A stretch of 64,000 bases of DNA, taken from positions 1 to 64,000 of the forward strand of contig NCEH01000020.1 in NCBI GenBank assembly GCA_002304505.1, in the 5' to 3' direction. The notes under the pieces are model-generated. The model saw only the letters and a list, made by a program, of their open reading frames with translations. It searched no databases and had not been told where the DNA came from. The first letter of the stretch is position 1, and each line of letters opens with the position of its first letter. The position numbers and the translations under genes were made by a program. This stretch comes from Rhizobiales bacterium 32-66-11 (GTDB lineage Bacteria; Pseudomonadota; Alphaproteobacteria; Rhizobiales; Xanthobacteraceae). This document shows positions 27,313 to 35,419 of the stretch, one piece after another.

Positions 27313-27324
27313 TGTTGCAATGCA
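27313..27324. promoter_or_regulatory. TGC-N3-GCA box, possible PhaR/PhbF-type site
   Basis: TGTTGCAATGCA resembles the TGC-N3-GCA core described for PhaR/PhbF repressors of PHB genes. It lies between the GST gene (50 bases upstream of its start) and phaZ (about 240 bases upstream of its start). The match is short and could be chance. Confidence 0.3.
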
Positions 27325-27560
27325 CCACCCCCCGCTCCAATATCCTTTCTAGAAGTACATCCGAACGAGCGCGTAGGGAAGTGTAGAACAGAAATTGCGC
27401 CAAAGCCTTAGCTCTTTCGGACAGGTCGAATTGCGGGCCGGCCCGGGTGTCGGCGTGGCTCGCTCAGCGGGTATCCAGCGGGTAAAAGGCGTTCAAACGC
27501 GATGAAAAAGAACCTGTCTTCCAGGACCCAGCCCCCCTCTTGCCGGCAGCGAAGGGCATC

Positions 27561-28790
27561 ATGATGTACCTCGCTTACCAGACCCAGTCCGATCTGATGG
27601 ACCCCTTGCGCTTCGGGGCCCACATGGCCCGGCGCGCGCTCGACAATTCCTTTCTCTCCCTGTTCAGCACCGAGAGCATGCGCACCAGCATGCGCCATCT
27701 CTCGGCCGCGTTCGAGATGGTGGAGCGCGCCGGGCTCAGCCACGCGCGCCTGCCGTTCGGCATCGCCAGCACCATGGTCGGCAACCAGGAAGTGGAAGTC
27801 ACCGAGGAGCCGGCCCATGTGCTGCCCTTCGGCACCTTGCTGCATTTCAAGAAGGACACCACGGTACCGCAGCCGCGGGTGCTGGTGGTGGCGCCGCTCT
27901 CCGGCCATTTCGCCACCCTGCTCGTGGGCACGGTGAAGACCCTGCTGCCCGACCACGACGTCTATATCACCGACTGGCACAATGCCCGCGACGTGAGCCT
28001 GGAGCACGGCGCCTTCGGCTTCGACGATTATGTCGAGCACGTCATCAAGTTCCTGGAATTCATGGGTCCCGGCTGTCACATCCTGGGCGTGTGCCAGCCG
28101 TGCGTGCAGGTTCTGGTGGCCGCAGCTGTCATGGCACAGGAGGGCAATCCCGCCTATCCGCGCTCCATGACGCTCATGGCCGGCCCCATCGATTGCCGCA
28201 TCAATCCCACCAAGGTCAACGAGCTGGCCACCTCCAAGCCCATCTCCTGGTTCGAGAAGAATCTCATCGCCACCGTGCCGATGGGCTTCAAGGGCGCCGG
28301 GCGCAAGGTCTATCCCGGTTTCATCCAGTTGACCGCCTTCGTCAGCATGAATTTGAACCGCCATGTGAAGGCGCACATGGAGCTGTACGAGAACCTCGCC
28401 GCCGGCGAGCTGGAAAAGGCCGAGGCCACCAAGCATTTCTACGATGAATATTTCGCGGTTCTGGATCTCGCGTCGGAATTCTATCTGGAGACGGTGAAAT
28501 ACGTGTTCCAGGATTATCTTCTGCCGAAGGGCGAATTGACCTATCGCGGCAATCCCATCGACTTCAAGGCCATCCGCCGCACCGCCTTGCTGACCGTGGA
28601 AGGCGAGCGGGACGATATCTGCTCCATCGGCCAGACCATGGCGGCGCAGGATATCTGCACGGGCCTGCGGCCCCACCGCAAGCGCCACCACATGCAGGCG
28701 GGCGTCGGGCATTACGGCGTGTTCAGCGGGCGCAAATGGGCCGGACAGGTCTATCCCCTGGTGCGCAACCACATCCTCGCCAGCGATTAA
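27561..28790 (+). CDS. phaZ: Intracellular poly(3-hydroxybutyrate) depolymerase
   Basis: This 409-residue enzyme mobilises stored PHB granules in the cytosol. The start is ATG 27561 (MMYLAYQTQSD). There is no signal peptide, consistent with the intracellular class. The nucleophile elbow reads GVCQP with Cys178, the hallmark of this family, in place of the Ser of extracellular depolymerases. The substrate-side stretches VAPLSGHFATLL and ITDWHNARDV are conserved, and the catalytic Asp and His are expected in VEGERDDICSIGQT and QAGVGHYGVFSGRKW. A hairpin follows the stop. PHB breakdown yields 3-hydroxybutyrate and then acetoacetate, linking it to the adc gene 5 kb upstream. Confidence 0.95.
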   Translation: MMYLAYQTQSDLMDPLRFGAHMARRALDNSFLSLFSTESMRTSMRHLSAAFEMVERAGLSHARLPFGIASTMVGNQEVEVTEEPAHVLPFGTLLHFKKDTTVPQPRVLVVAPLSGHFATLLVGTVKTLLPDHDVYITDWHNARDVSLEHGAFGFDDYVEHVIKFLEFMGPGCHILGVCQPCVQVLVAAAVMAQEGNPAYPRSMTLMAGPIDCRINPTKVNELATSKPISWFEKNLIATVPMGFKGAGRKVYPGFIQLTAFVSMNLNRHVKAHMELYENLAAGELEKAEATKHFYDEYFAVLDLASEFYLETVKYVFQDYLLPKGELTYRGNPIDFKAIRRTALLTVEGERDDICSIGQTMAAQDICTGLRPHRKRHHMQAGVGHYGVFSGRKWAGQVYPLVRNHILASD

Positions 28791-28797
28791 CTAAGTC

Positions 28798-28819
28798 CCC
28801 CCGGCCGGGCGGCCGGGGG
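28798..28819. terminator. GC-rich hairpin between convergent phaZ and PfpI genes
   Basis: CCCCCGGCC at 28798-28806 pairs with GGCCGGGGG at 28811-28819 around a four-base loop. There is no T-tract, so termination would be weak or Rho-assisted. It sits between the ends of two converging genes. Confidence 0.5.
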
Positions 28820-28859
28820 CGAAGCGCCGTGCGGGCGCGCTCCAGCTGAGCCGGGGCCC

Positions 28860-29426
28860 TCAGGCCGCGTGCTGCCCGCTGTGTTTTCCTTCCGCGAATT
28901 CCTCGATCATCTTGGCGTTGAAGTCGGGAATATCCTTCGGGTTGCGGCTGGTGACGAGGCCCTGGTCCACCATCACCGACTTATCTTCCACCTTCGCCCC
29001 GGCATTGGCGAGATCCACCTGGATCGCCTTATAGCCGGTCATCGACCGCCCCTTCACGAGCCCGGCCGAGATCAGCACCTGCGGACCATGGCAGATGGCG
29101 GCCACGGGCTTCTTTTCGGTGAAGAAGGCGCGGGTGAAGGCGAGCGCCTTTTCGTTGATGCGCAGCGCGTCCGGGTTCATCACTCCGCCCGGCAGCAGCA
29201 GAGCGTCGAAGTTTTTCGCATCGGCGGCGTCGAGCGCGACGTCCACCTTGATCTTGTCGGCGGGCGTGTCGTGATTGACGCCCTGCACTTCGCCCTTCTC
29301 GGGACTGACGATCTTCACATCGGCGCCGGCCGCTCGCAGGGCCTTCACCGGTTCGGTCAGCTCCACATTCTCGAAGCCGTTGGCGACCAGGACCGCGATC
29401 CTGCGTCCGTCGAGACGGTTAGCCAT
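28860..29426 (-). CDS. DJ-1/PfpI-family protein
   Basis: This 188-residue type 1 glutamine-amidotransferase-like protein has the nucleophilic elbow AAICHGPQ (Cys at about residue 112) and the upstream acidic partner in ANGFENVEL. The loop LLPGGVMNPDALR is standard for PfpI/YhbO/YraA proteins. Members have been reported as proteases, deglycases or stress chaperones; which applies here is not known. A good ribosome site (AAGGAG) precedes ATG 29426. It is divergent from the aminotransferase gene, with 143 bases between the starts. Confidence 0.92.
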   Translation of the reverse strand: MANRLDGRRIAVLVANGFENVELTEPVKALRAAGADVKIVSPEKGEVQGVNHDTPADKIKVDVALDAADAKNFDALLLPGGVMNPDALRINEKALAFTRAFFTEKKPVAAICHGPQVLISAGLVKGRSMTGYKAIQVDLANAGAKVEDKSVMVDQGLVTSRNPKDIPDFNAKMIEEFAEGKHSGQHAA

Positions 29427-29569
29427 GGAAATTCTCCTTTTTGCACATTGGTGCTATCGGTGCGCCCAAGCCCCGTGGCGTAAGGACGAACCCGTCCGGC
29501 CCCGGGGAACAACCCGAGGAAGCAGCAAGGGGTTCCTGGCGCCGCCGGGAGCCCGAGGGAGAGACCCCG

Positions 29570-30754
29570 ATGTTGAAAACCGTCGCCGCCTTCGACCGGA
29601 TCGGCGAGGAAAATGCGTTCGCCGTTCTGGCGCGCGCCACCACGCTCGCGAGCCAGGGCCGCGACATCATCAATCTCGGCATCGGCCAGCCCGATTTCCG
29701 CACCCCCGAGCCTATCGTGGAAGCCGCCATCAAGGCGCTGCGCGACGGGCAGCACGGCTATACGCCCTCGGTGGGCATCGCGCCTTTGCGCGAGGCGGTG
29801 ACGGCCGACCTCCACAAGCGCTACGGCGTCGAGGTGGATCCGGGTCTCGTGATGATCGTGCCCGGCGGCAAGGTCACCATGTATGCGGCAATCCGCCTGT
29901 TTGGCGAGCCGGGCGCGGAGATCCTCTATCCCGATCCCGGCTTTCCCATCTATCGCTCGATGATCGAGCACACCGGCGCGACCCCGATCCCGGTGCCGAT
30001 CCGCGAGGAAAACGCCTTCGCCTTCTCGGCCGAGGAGACGCTGGCGCTGATCACGCCGAAGACCCGCCTGCTGATCATCAATTCCCCCGCCAATCCCACC
30101 GGCGGCGTCACCCCCAAGGCCGAGATCGACAAGCTGGTGAAGGGCCTTGCCGCTTATCCCCATGTGGCGATCCTATCGGACGAGATCTACGATCATTTCG
30201 TCTTCGACGGGGAAACCCACCAGACCCTGCTCGCCTATCCGGAGATCCGCGACCGGCTGATTCTGCTCAACGGCTGGTCCAAGACCTATGCCATGACCGG
30301 CTGGCGGCTCGGCTATTCCATCTGGCCGAAGGGCCTGTATGAGCAGGTGCGCAAGCTTTCGGTAAACGCCTGGAGCTGCGTCAATGCCGCGACCCAATAT
30401 GCCGGCATCGCCGCGCTTCAGGGTCCGCAGGATGCGGTGCACGCCATGGTGGCCGAGTTCGACCGCCGCCGCCACGTCGTGGTGGAGGGGCTGAATGCGC
30501 TGCCGGGCATCTCCTGCGCAACGCCGGGCGGGGCCTTCTACGCCTTCCCCAACGTCGCCGGCACCGGCTGGCCCTCGGCCAAGGCGCTCGCCTCCGCCTT
30601 GCTGGAGGAGGCCGGCGTGGCAGTGATCGGCGGGCCGGATTTCGGCGTCTATGGGGAAGGCTATCTGCGGCTATCCTATGCCAATTCGGCCGAGAACATC
30701 CGGGCCGCGCTGGGCCGGATCGCGGCCTTCCTGGCGCAGCGGCAGGTGGCCTGA
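29570..30754 (+). CDS. Class I pyridoxal-phosphate aminotransferase
   Basis: This 394-residue fold-type I aminotransferase starts at ATG 29570 (MLKTVAAFDRIGEENAF) with GGGAGAGA upstream; the frame open to 29441 lacks support. The substrate-gate motif NLGIGQPDF, the cofactor-binding INSPANPTGG and SDEIYDHFVFDG, and the Schiff-base Lys in NGWSKTYAMTGWRLGY are all present, as is the carboxylate-binding Arg near YLRLSYANS. It is closest in appearance to aspartate/alanine-type aminotransferases, but substrate specificity is open. The gene for an LprI-like protein follows 22 bases later and may be cotranscribed. Confidence 0.92.
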   Translation: MLKTVAAFDRIGEENAFAVLARATTLASQGRDIINLGIGQPDFRTPEPIVEAAIKALRDGQHGYTPSVGIAPLREAVTADLHKRYGVEVDPGLVMIVPGGKVTMYAAIRLFGEPGAEILYPDPGFPIYRSMIEHTGATPIPVPIREENAFAFSAEETLALITPKTRLLIINSPANPTGGVTPKAEIDKLVKGLAAYPHVAILSDEIYDHFVFDGETHQTLLAYPEIRDRLILLNGWSKTYAMTGWRLGYSIWPKGLYEQVRKLSVNAWSCVNAATQYAGIAALQGPQDAVHAMVAEFDRRRHVVVEGLNALPGISCATPGGAFYAFPNVAGTGWPSAKALASALLEEAGVAVIGGPDFGVYGEGYLRLSYANSAENIRAALGRIAAFLAQRQVA

Positions 30755-30776
30755 TCCCGCGCCGGGCGGAGGGGGA

Positions 30777-31427
30777 ATGACACGCCGCGCCTTCGCCCGC
30801 ATAATGTTCGCCGGCAGGAAATGCGCCGGTCCTATCCGCGCGCGTTTTGCGCCTGGACGCGCTCCGGCGGCCCCTCTCCTGCTGGCGTTCGCGCTTCTGC
30901 TTGCGATCCCGGACGGCGGGGCGCACGCCCAGCCGCCTGCCTCAACCCCTTCCCCGACCCCGAAGACGGCGGTGCTGGAGCCCTGGCCCTCCACCGCCCG
31001 CTGCCGCGCCGGCGTGGCATTGGCACGCGACTATAATCGCTGCCTCTACGATGCGATCCAGGTGTCCGAGAAGGGGATGGAGGCCGCGCTCGCCAACGCC
31101 TTCGCGGTGATCGAGGCGCGCGGCGACCTTCTGCCCGCCCAGCGCAACCGCTGGCGCATCCTGCTGGACGAGGCGCAGATCCGCTTCGGCATGTATCGCA
31201 ATTTCGATTGCCAGAGCGTGGCGCCGTTCGAGGGGCTGCGCGGCATCGGCAATTTCGAGCAGCGGGCCTTGTGCCTGATCGCCAATAACGAGCGCCGGGC
31301 GGAGGATCTGCGCCGCCGCTATGGCGAGGTGCCCAAGCCCGCCGCGCCCGCGCCGGCCGTGGCGGTGGAGAACATCGGCACCCGCCCCGCCACCTGGCTC
31401 ACCGCCGTGGCGCGGCCGCTGGATTAG
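30777..31427 (+). CDS. LprI/DUF1311-like secreted protein
   Basis: This 216-residue protein has an Arg-rich N-terminus and a hydrophobic export segment (APLLLAFALLLAIPDGGAHAQ, about 33-53), so it is predicted to reach the periplasm. The mature part contains four spaced Cys (STARC, NRC, NFDC, RALC) in a helical frame with AQRNRWRILLDEAQIRF. That matches the DUF1311 domain of lysozyme inhibitor LprI. Start ATG 30777 gives a long n-region; a later Met at about residue 10 is possible. In that family the protein protects peptidoglycan from host lysozyme; whether this applies to an environmental bacterium is unknown. Palindromic repeats follow the gene. Confidence 0.75.
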   Translation: MTRRAFARIMFAGRKCAGPIRARFAPGRAPAAPLLLAFALLLAIPDGGAHAQPPASTPSPTPKTAVLEPWPSTARCRAGVALARDYNRCLYDAIQVSEKGMEAALANAFAVIEARGDLLPAQRNRWRILLDEAQIRFGMYRNFDCQSVAPFEGLRGIGNFEQRALCLIANNERRAEDLRRRYGEVPKPAAPAPAVAVENIGTRPATWLTAVARPLD

Positions 31428-31448
31428 CCGGGCACGCTTCAGACAGAA

Positions 31449-31601
31449 ATCCCCCTCTCCCCGCCGGGGAGAGGGCTGGGGTGAGGGGCGCGCCGCGCGA
31501 GCAAGGGGCCGGGCACTTCCACCCCGAGGGTCCCCCTCACCCGCCCGCTGCGCGGTCGACCTCTCCCCCTCGGGGAGAGGTGAGGGGCCGCCCCTCACCC
31601 A
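31449..31601. repeat. Intergenic palindromic repeat element (REP-like)
   Basis: Two perfect 10-bp hairpins occur: 31453-31462 with 31466-31475 (CCCTCTCCCC core) and 31559-31568 with 31572-31581 (ACCTCTCCCC core). Flanking GTGAGGGG and CCCCTCAC words could form a larger fold. C/T-rich elements of this kind are scattered between genes in many Rhizobiales. This is the only copy in the window, and it fills the gap before kdgK. Confidence 0.8.
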
Positions 31602-31681
31602 CCTGCCGCCTAAACCCATTGGACTTGCGCCGGCACGTGCCTTTCGCCAAAGGTGCGGACGGATGCGTTCGAGGAAGTGCA

Positions 31682-32551
31682 ATGGCCAAAGTGGTGTGCG
31701 TGGGCGAAGTGATGGTGGAACTGGCGCGCGGCAACGATGGCCGGTTCGGCCTTGCGTTCGCTTATGCCACCGCGCTCGGCGACGATGCCTATTCCGCCCA
31801 GATCCTCGACCTTGCCGCCAGCGAAGGCGTGCAGCGCGAGGCGGTGCTGATCGCCAAGGGGCGGGTGCCGGGCCTCTATCTCATCACCACCGACGATCGG
31901 GGCGAGCGCACCTTTCATTATTGGCGCGACACCGCGCCCGCCCGTTCGCTGTTCGAATTCGAGGGCTGGCAGGGCGTCGCCGAAATCCTGGTGGATGCGC
32001 GGGCGACCTATTTCTCCGGCATCACCTTGTCGCTCTATTCCAATGTCGGGCTCGGCCGGTTTCTCGCGGCGCTGGAGATGGCGGGCGAGCGGGGCGCCTG
32101 GCGCGTGTTCGACGGCAATTACCGCCCGCGCGGCTGGGGCGGCGATGTCGCGCGCGCCCGCATGGTGTTCGCCGAGGCGCTGAAGCGCGCCTCGCTCGCC
32201 ATGCCCACGTTCGAGGACGAGGCCGCGCTCTGGGGCGATGCCTCGCCGCACGCCACCATCGAGCGCATGACCACCTATGGGGTGAGCGAGGTGGTGGTGA
32301 AGAATGGCGCCGGCGGCGCGCTGGTCTATGCCGAAGGGCGCATCGTCGAGGTGCCGGTGGAGCGCGAGGTTCACCCCGTGGACACCACCGGCGCCGGCGA
32401 CAGCTTCAACGCCGCCTATCTCGCCGCCCGGCTGAAGGGCGCGAGCCCGGAAGAGGCGGCGCGCGCCGGCCATCGCCTCGCCGGCACGGTGATCCTGCAT
32501 CGCGGCGCCATCATCCCGCGCGCCGCGCAGGAAGGTGTGAGCGCGCATTGA
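31682..32551 (+). CDS. kdgK: 2-keto-3-deoxygluconate kinase, internally deleted
   Basis: This is a PfkB-family sugar kinase of 289 residues that would make 2-keto-3-deoxy-6-phosphogluconate. The start is ATG 31682 with GAGGAAG upstream. The C-terminal PfkB signature DTTGAGDSFNAAYLAARL is intact and supplies the catalytic Asp. Family-specific parts are also present: GVGEVMVELARG-like start (VCVGEVMVELARG), RVPGLYLI, ERTFHYWRD, FDGNYRPRGW and the GAIIPR end. However, residues 20-35 read GRFGLAFAYATALGDD. The GGDTxNTAVYxAR segment that normally sits between GLAF and YATALGDD, and binds the sugar, is absent. The protein is about 20 residues shorter than usual. The junction is near 31757-31763 and the frame is kept. 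Activity is doubtful. Confidence 0.85.
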   Translation: MAKVVCVGEVMVELARGNDGRFGLAFAYATALGDDAYSAQILDLAASEGVQREAVLIAKGRVPGLYLITTDDRGERTFHYWRDTAPARSLFEFEGWQGVAEILVDARATYFSGITLSLYSNVGLGRFLAALEMAGERGAWRVFDGNYRPRGWGGDVARARMVFAEALKRASLAMPTFEDEAALWGDASPHATIERMTTYGVSEVVVKNGAGGALVYAEGRIVEVPVEREVHPVDTTGAGDSFNAAYLAARLKGASPEEAARAGHRLAGTVILHRGAIIPRAAQEGVSAH

Positions 32552-32555
32552 GCGC

Positions 32556-32576
32556 CGGGGCGCCTGACGCGCCCCG
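32556..32576. terminator. GC hairpin between convergent kdgK and eda
   Basis: CGGGGCGC at 32556-32563 pairs with GCGCCCCG at 32569-32576. It lies in the 41-base gap between two converging stop codons. No T-run follows, so its terminator role is tentative. Confidence 0.45.
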
Positions 32577-32592
32577 CTCGCTCGGCCGCTCC

Positions 32593-33240
32593 TCAGCCGA
32601 ACTTAGCAGCCCGGGGCAAAGCGGCGGCGACGCTCGCGAGATCGCGGATGGCGGCAAAATCGCCGGCGCGGATCAGATCGGCCGGCACCACCCAGGAGCC
32701 GCCCACGGCCACCACGTTCGGCAGCGCGAGATAGTTCGCCACATTGGCCGGCCCGATGCCGCCCGTGGGGCAGAAGCGCAAATGCGGCAGTGGACCCGCC
32801 ACCGATTTCAGGAAAGCGACGCCGCCCGAAGCCTCGGCCGGGAAGAATTTCAGCACCTCGAAGCCGAGCCCCGACAGCACCATGGCTTCGCTCGTGGTGG
32901 CGCAGCCGGGCAACACCGGCACCGGCGCCTGGGCCAGGGATTCGGCGAAATGGGGGGTCGTGCCAGGGCTCACCAGATAGGCCGCGCCGGCCTCGAGGGC
33001 AGCTTCCACCTGCGCCTGATTGGTGACCGTGCCGGCGCCGGCGAGCGCGCCTTCCACATCGCGCACAATGTGGCGGATCGCCTCCAGCGCCACCGGCGTG
33101 CGCAGCGTCACTTCGATCAGCGGCAGCCCGCCCTGCACCAGCGCGCGGGCGAGCGGCACGGCATCTTCCAGGCGTTCGATCACCACCACCGGGATGACGG
33201 GCGCGCGGGCGACGAAGGGGAGCGGGCTTGGAAGGCTCAT
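32593..33240 (-). CDS. eda: 2-keto-3-deoxy-6-phosphogluconate aldolase
   Basis: This 215-residue class I aldolase cleaves 2-keto-3-deoxy-6-phosphogluconate to pyruvate and glyceraldehyde 3-phosphate, the last step of the Entner-Doudoroff pathway. The Schiff-base Lys is Lys131 in VLKFFPAEA. The general acid/base Glu43 is in LIEVTLRTP, with Arg47 nearby, and the phosphate-binding loop is CPTGGI. Length and motifs are normal. It is convergent with kdgK, whose product feeds it, so the pair forms a small uronate/gluconate-degradation unit. No other pathway gene is in the window. The gene is read away from a 162-base upstream gap. Confidence 0.95.
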   Translation of the reverse strand: MSLPSPLPFVARAPVIPVVVIERLEDAVPLARALVQGGLPLIEVTLRTPVALEAIRHIVRDVEGALAGAGTVTNQAQVEAALEAGAAYLVSPGTTPHFAESLAQAPVPVLPGCATTSEAMVLSGLGFEVLKFFPAEASGGVAFLKSVAGPLPHLRFCPTGGIGPANVANYLALPNVVAVGGSWVVPADLIRAGDFAAIRDLASVAAALPRAAKFG

Positions 33241-33402
33241 GATGTGTCTCTCTCAACCGAGCCGCCTTTGAACCCCACCCGCCGGCCGCTGTCGAGGGGG
33301 CATGGCGCGGGCCCAAGCGGCGGGGTCGGGCGGGCCGCCTCAAGGGGTTGAAACGATTTAAGAAATGCCCGGCGGAAAATCGGCGGTCCGGCGCGCGGGC
33401 GC

Positions 33403-33888
33403 TCAGACCAAAGCGGTCATCAGGCTGGAGCTTGGGAACAAGGCGAGCCCGGCACCGGCGAGCGCCACCCCATAGGGCAGGCTTTCCGCGAGCTTGAGGC
33501 CGCCCCAGCCGCGTCGCGCCCAGAGCGTGACGCCGCCCACCAGCAGCGCGCCGAACAGGCCGCAGATCAAGGCAAAGGCCGGCAATTGGGAGGGATCGAG
33601 CCACAGCGCCAGCGCGGCGGCGAGCTTGGCATCGCCGGCGCCAATGAGATCATGGGCGAACAGCCAGAAGCCGGCCGCCAGCACGCCGCCCGCCAGCATC
33701 AGTCGCAGCGGCAGGTCGCCCACCGGTCCCGAGGCGGCGAGCAGCGCAAAGCCGCCGGCGAGGGCGAGAATGATGAGATTGGGGATGATCCGGCGCGCCA
33801 AATCGGTGGCGATGGCCACCGACAGCGCCGCCGGAAACAGGCCGAGCACCAGCAGATGGTCGAGCGGGAAAAACGCCACGCCGCTCAA
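33403..33888 (-). CDS. cpaA: Prepilin peptidase, CpaA/TadV type
   Basis: This 161-residue inner-membrane aspartic peptidase (A24 family) cleaves Flp prepilins. The two catalytic Asp are in AIATDLARRIIPN and in the GxGD motif DLIGAGDAKL. Six hydrophobic segments are visible, with none of the cytoplasmic methylase domain of PilD. The likely start is TTG 33888, whose TTGA overlaps the pilin stop codon in the same way as the ATGA junctions elsewhere in the window; a GTG four codons later is the alternative. The longer reading to 34182 runs through the pilin gene in another frame and is rejected. It is paired with one Flp pilin gene only. Confidence 0.88.
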   Translation of the reverse strand: MSGVAFFPLDHLLVLGLFPAALSVAIATDLARRIIPNLIILALAGGFALLAASGPVGDLPLRLMLAGGVLAAGFWLFAHDLIGAGDAKLAAALALWLDPSQLPAFALICGLFGALLVGGVTLWARRGWGGLKLAESLPYGVALAGAGLALFPSSSLMTALV

Positions 33889-34049
33889 TTGCCCGCCGCT
33901 GCGGCGCCGGCCTTCAGGCGCGCCAGGGTGAGGCCGATCTGGGTCAGCACGGTGACGATGGCAATGGACAGCCCGGCGGCGATCAGCCCGTATTCCAGGG
34001 CCGTCGAGCCGTGTTCTTCCCTTACGAAGCGGGCCAGCAAGAGCTTCAT
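33885..34049 (-). CDS. Flp/Fap-type pilin
   Basis: This 54-residue prepilin is small and easily missed. It starts at ATG 34049 (MKLLLARFVREEHG). The leader is short and basic. The Flp processing motif G/xxxxEY is visible as HG-STALEY, with cleavage after Gly14, Glu at +5 and Tyr at +6. The hydrophobic assembly helix follows (GLIAAGLSIAIVTVLTQIGL), then a short tail. Its stop overlaps the cpaA TTG start. Flp pili drive tight surface adherence; the assembly ATPase, secretin and Tad platform genes are not in the window, so this is either a satellite pilin locus or the edge of a split system. Confidence 0.9.
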   Translation of the reverse strand: MKLLLARFVREEHGSTALEYGLIAAGLSIAIVTVLTQIGLTLARLKAGAAAAGN

Positions 34050-34208
34050 CGCGCACCCTCGTCCGCGCTGTCCCGCGCGGCTGTCTCAGACGGCGTGAGG
34101 CGCCGTCCTTGGTTCGAACGCTAGGGGATGCTCCTTTGCCGAGTGGTAAACGCGCCGCGCCCGGCAGCTCTCGCGCCGGCACAGCTTGTGCGGAAGGTTA
34201 ACGCTCCC

Positions 34209-35378
34209 TCAGCAGCGCTCGGCCGCGACCGGCTGCGCGCGAGCGTCCAACCGCTGGGACACCAGCCCGAGGCAGAGCGCCGCGCACGCGAGCGCAATGC
34301 CCACGAACGGCAGGTTCTGATAGGCAAGGCCGTGGGTGATGGCGATGGCGCCGATCCAGGCGCCGGCGGCATTGCCGAGGTTGAAGGCGCCCTGGTTGAG
34401 GGTGGAGGCAAGGTTCGGCGCCGAGGCGGCGGTATCCACCACGCGCAATTGCAGCAGCGGCACAAGCGCGAAGGCGAGCACGCCCCACACCGTGAGGACG
34501 GCGAGCGCGGGCGCGGGCCTGGTGCTCGCGGGCACGAACACCACCAGCACGACGATCAGCACCACCAGGGTGCCGATGAGCGAGGGCATCAGCCGCCAGT
34601 CGGCGAGCCTGCCGCCCAGCATGTTGCCGGCGGTCAGCCCCACCCCAAACAGCAGCAGCGCGCCGGTGATGGCGTTCGCGGAAAGCCCCGTCACCTGCGC
34701 CAGCAAGGGCGAGATATAGGTGAAGACGCTGAACAGGCTGGCCGAGCACAGCACGCTGATCAGCATGGCGAGCGCCACCTGGGCATCGCCGAGCACGCGG
34801 AATTCGCTCAGGATGCGGCCGCTCTTCATGGGCAGGCCGCGGGGCAGCAGCACCACCAAGGCGGCGAGCGCCGCAGCCCCGATGAGCGCCACCGCGAAGA
34901 AGGTGGAGCGCCAGCCGAGCCATTGGCCGAGCGCCGTGCCGGCCGGAACCCCGAGCACATTGGCGATGGTGAGGCCGGCGAACATCAGCGCGATCGCCTG
35001 CGCCCGCTTGTGGCGCGGCACGAGGTCGGAGGCGACCACCGAGCCGATGCCGAAGAAGGCGGCATGGCAGAAGGCGGTGACGATGCGCGCGCCCATCAGC
35101 AGGCCGTAGCTGGGCGCGAGCGCGCACAATATGTTGCCGCCGATGAACACCGCCATCAGCCCCACCAAAGTGGTCTTGCGTGGCCAGTTGGCGGTGAGGA
35201 TGGCGAGCAGCGGCGCGCCGATCACCACCCCGAGCGCATAGCCCGTCACCAGAAGCCCGGCCTGCGGAATGGTCACGCCGAGGTCGCGCGCCACGTCGGG
35301 CAGAAGGCCCATCACCACGAATTCCGTGGTGCCGATGCCGAAGGCGGCGACGGCGAGGGACAGGAGCGACAAGGGCAT
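34209..35378 (-). CDS. MFS drug/sugar efflux transporter, DHA1 type
   Basis: This 389-residue major-facilitator protein has twelve hydrophobic segments and the DHA1 motifs: AAFGIGTTEFVVMGLLPDVA in the first helix region and a shortened loop-2 motif A (ANWPRKTTLVG). The GTTEFV sequence is typical of the AraJ/YdhP-like arabinose/drug efflux subfamily. Substrate is unknown. It starts at ATG 35378, divergent from the alpha/beta hydrolase gene, and an FNR/FixK-like box lies 42 bases upstream, suggesting oxygen-linked control. It ends about 160 bases upstream of the Flp pilin start, on the same strand. Confidence 0.92.
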   Translation of the reverse strand: MPLSLLSLAVAAFGIGTTEFVVMGLLPDVARDLGVTIPQAGLLVTGYALGVVIGAPLLAILTANWPRKTTLVGLMAVFIGGNILCALAPSYGLLMGARIVTAFCHAAFFGIGSVVASDLVPRHKRAQAIALMFAGLTIANVLGVPAGTALGQWLGWRSTFFAVALIGAAALAALVVLLPRGLPMKSGRILSEFRVLGDAQVALAMLISVLCSASLFSVFTYISPLLAQVTGLSANAITGALLLFGVGLTAGNMLGGRLADWRLMPSLIGTLVVLIVVLVVFVPASTRPAPALAVLTVWGVLAFALVPLLQLRVVDTAASAPNLASTLNQGAFNLGNAAGAWIGAIAITHGLAYQNLPFVGIALACAALCLGLVSQRLDARAQPVAAERC

Positions 35379-35419
35379 GGGAACGTCCGCGCTGAGAGGG
35401 GGCCGGCGAGGCGTAAGAT

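Noticed and set aside
34108-34125. GGTTCGAAC resembling a tRNA T-loop
   Set aside because: No acceptor stem, anticodon arm or D-arm could be paired around it on either strand.
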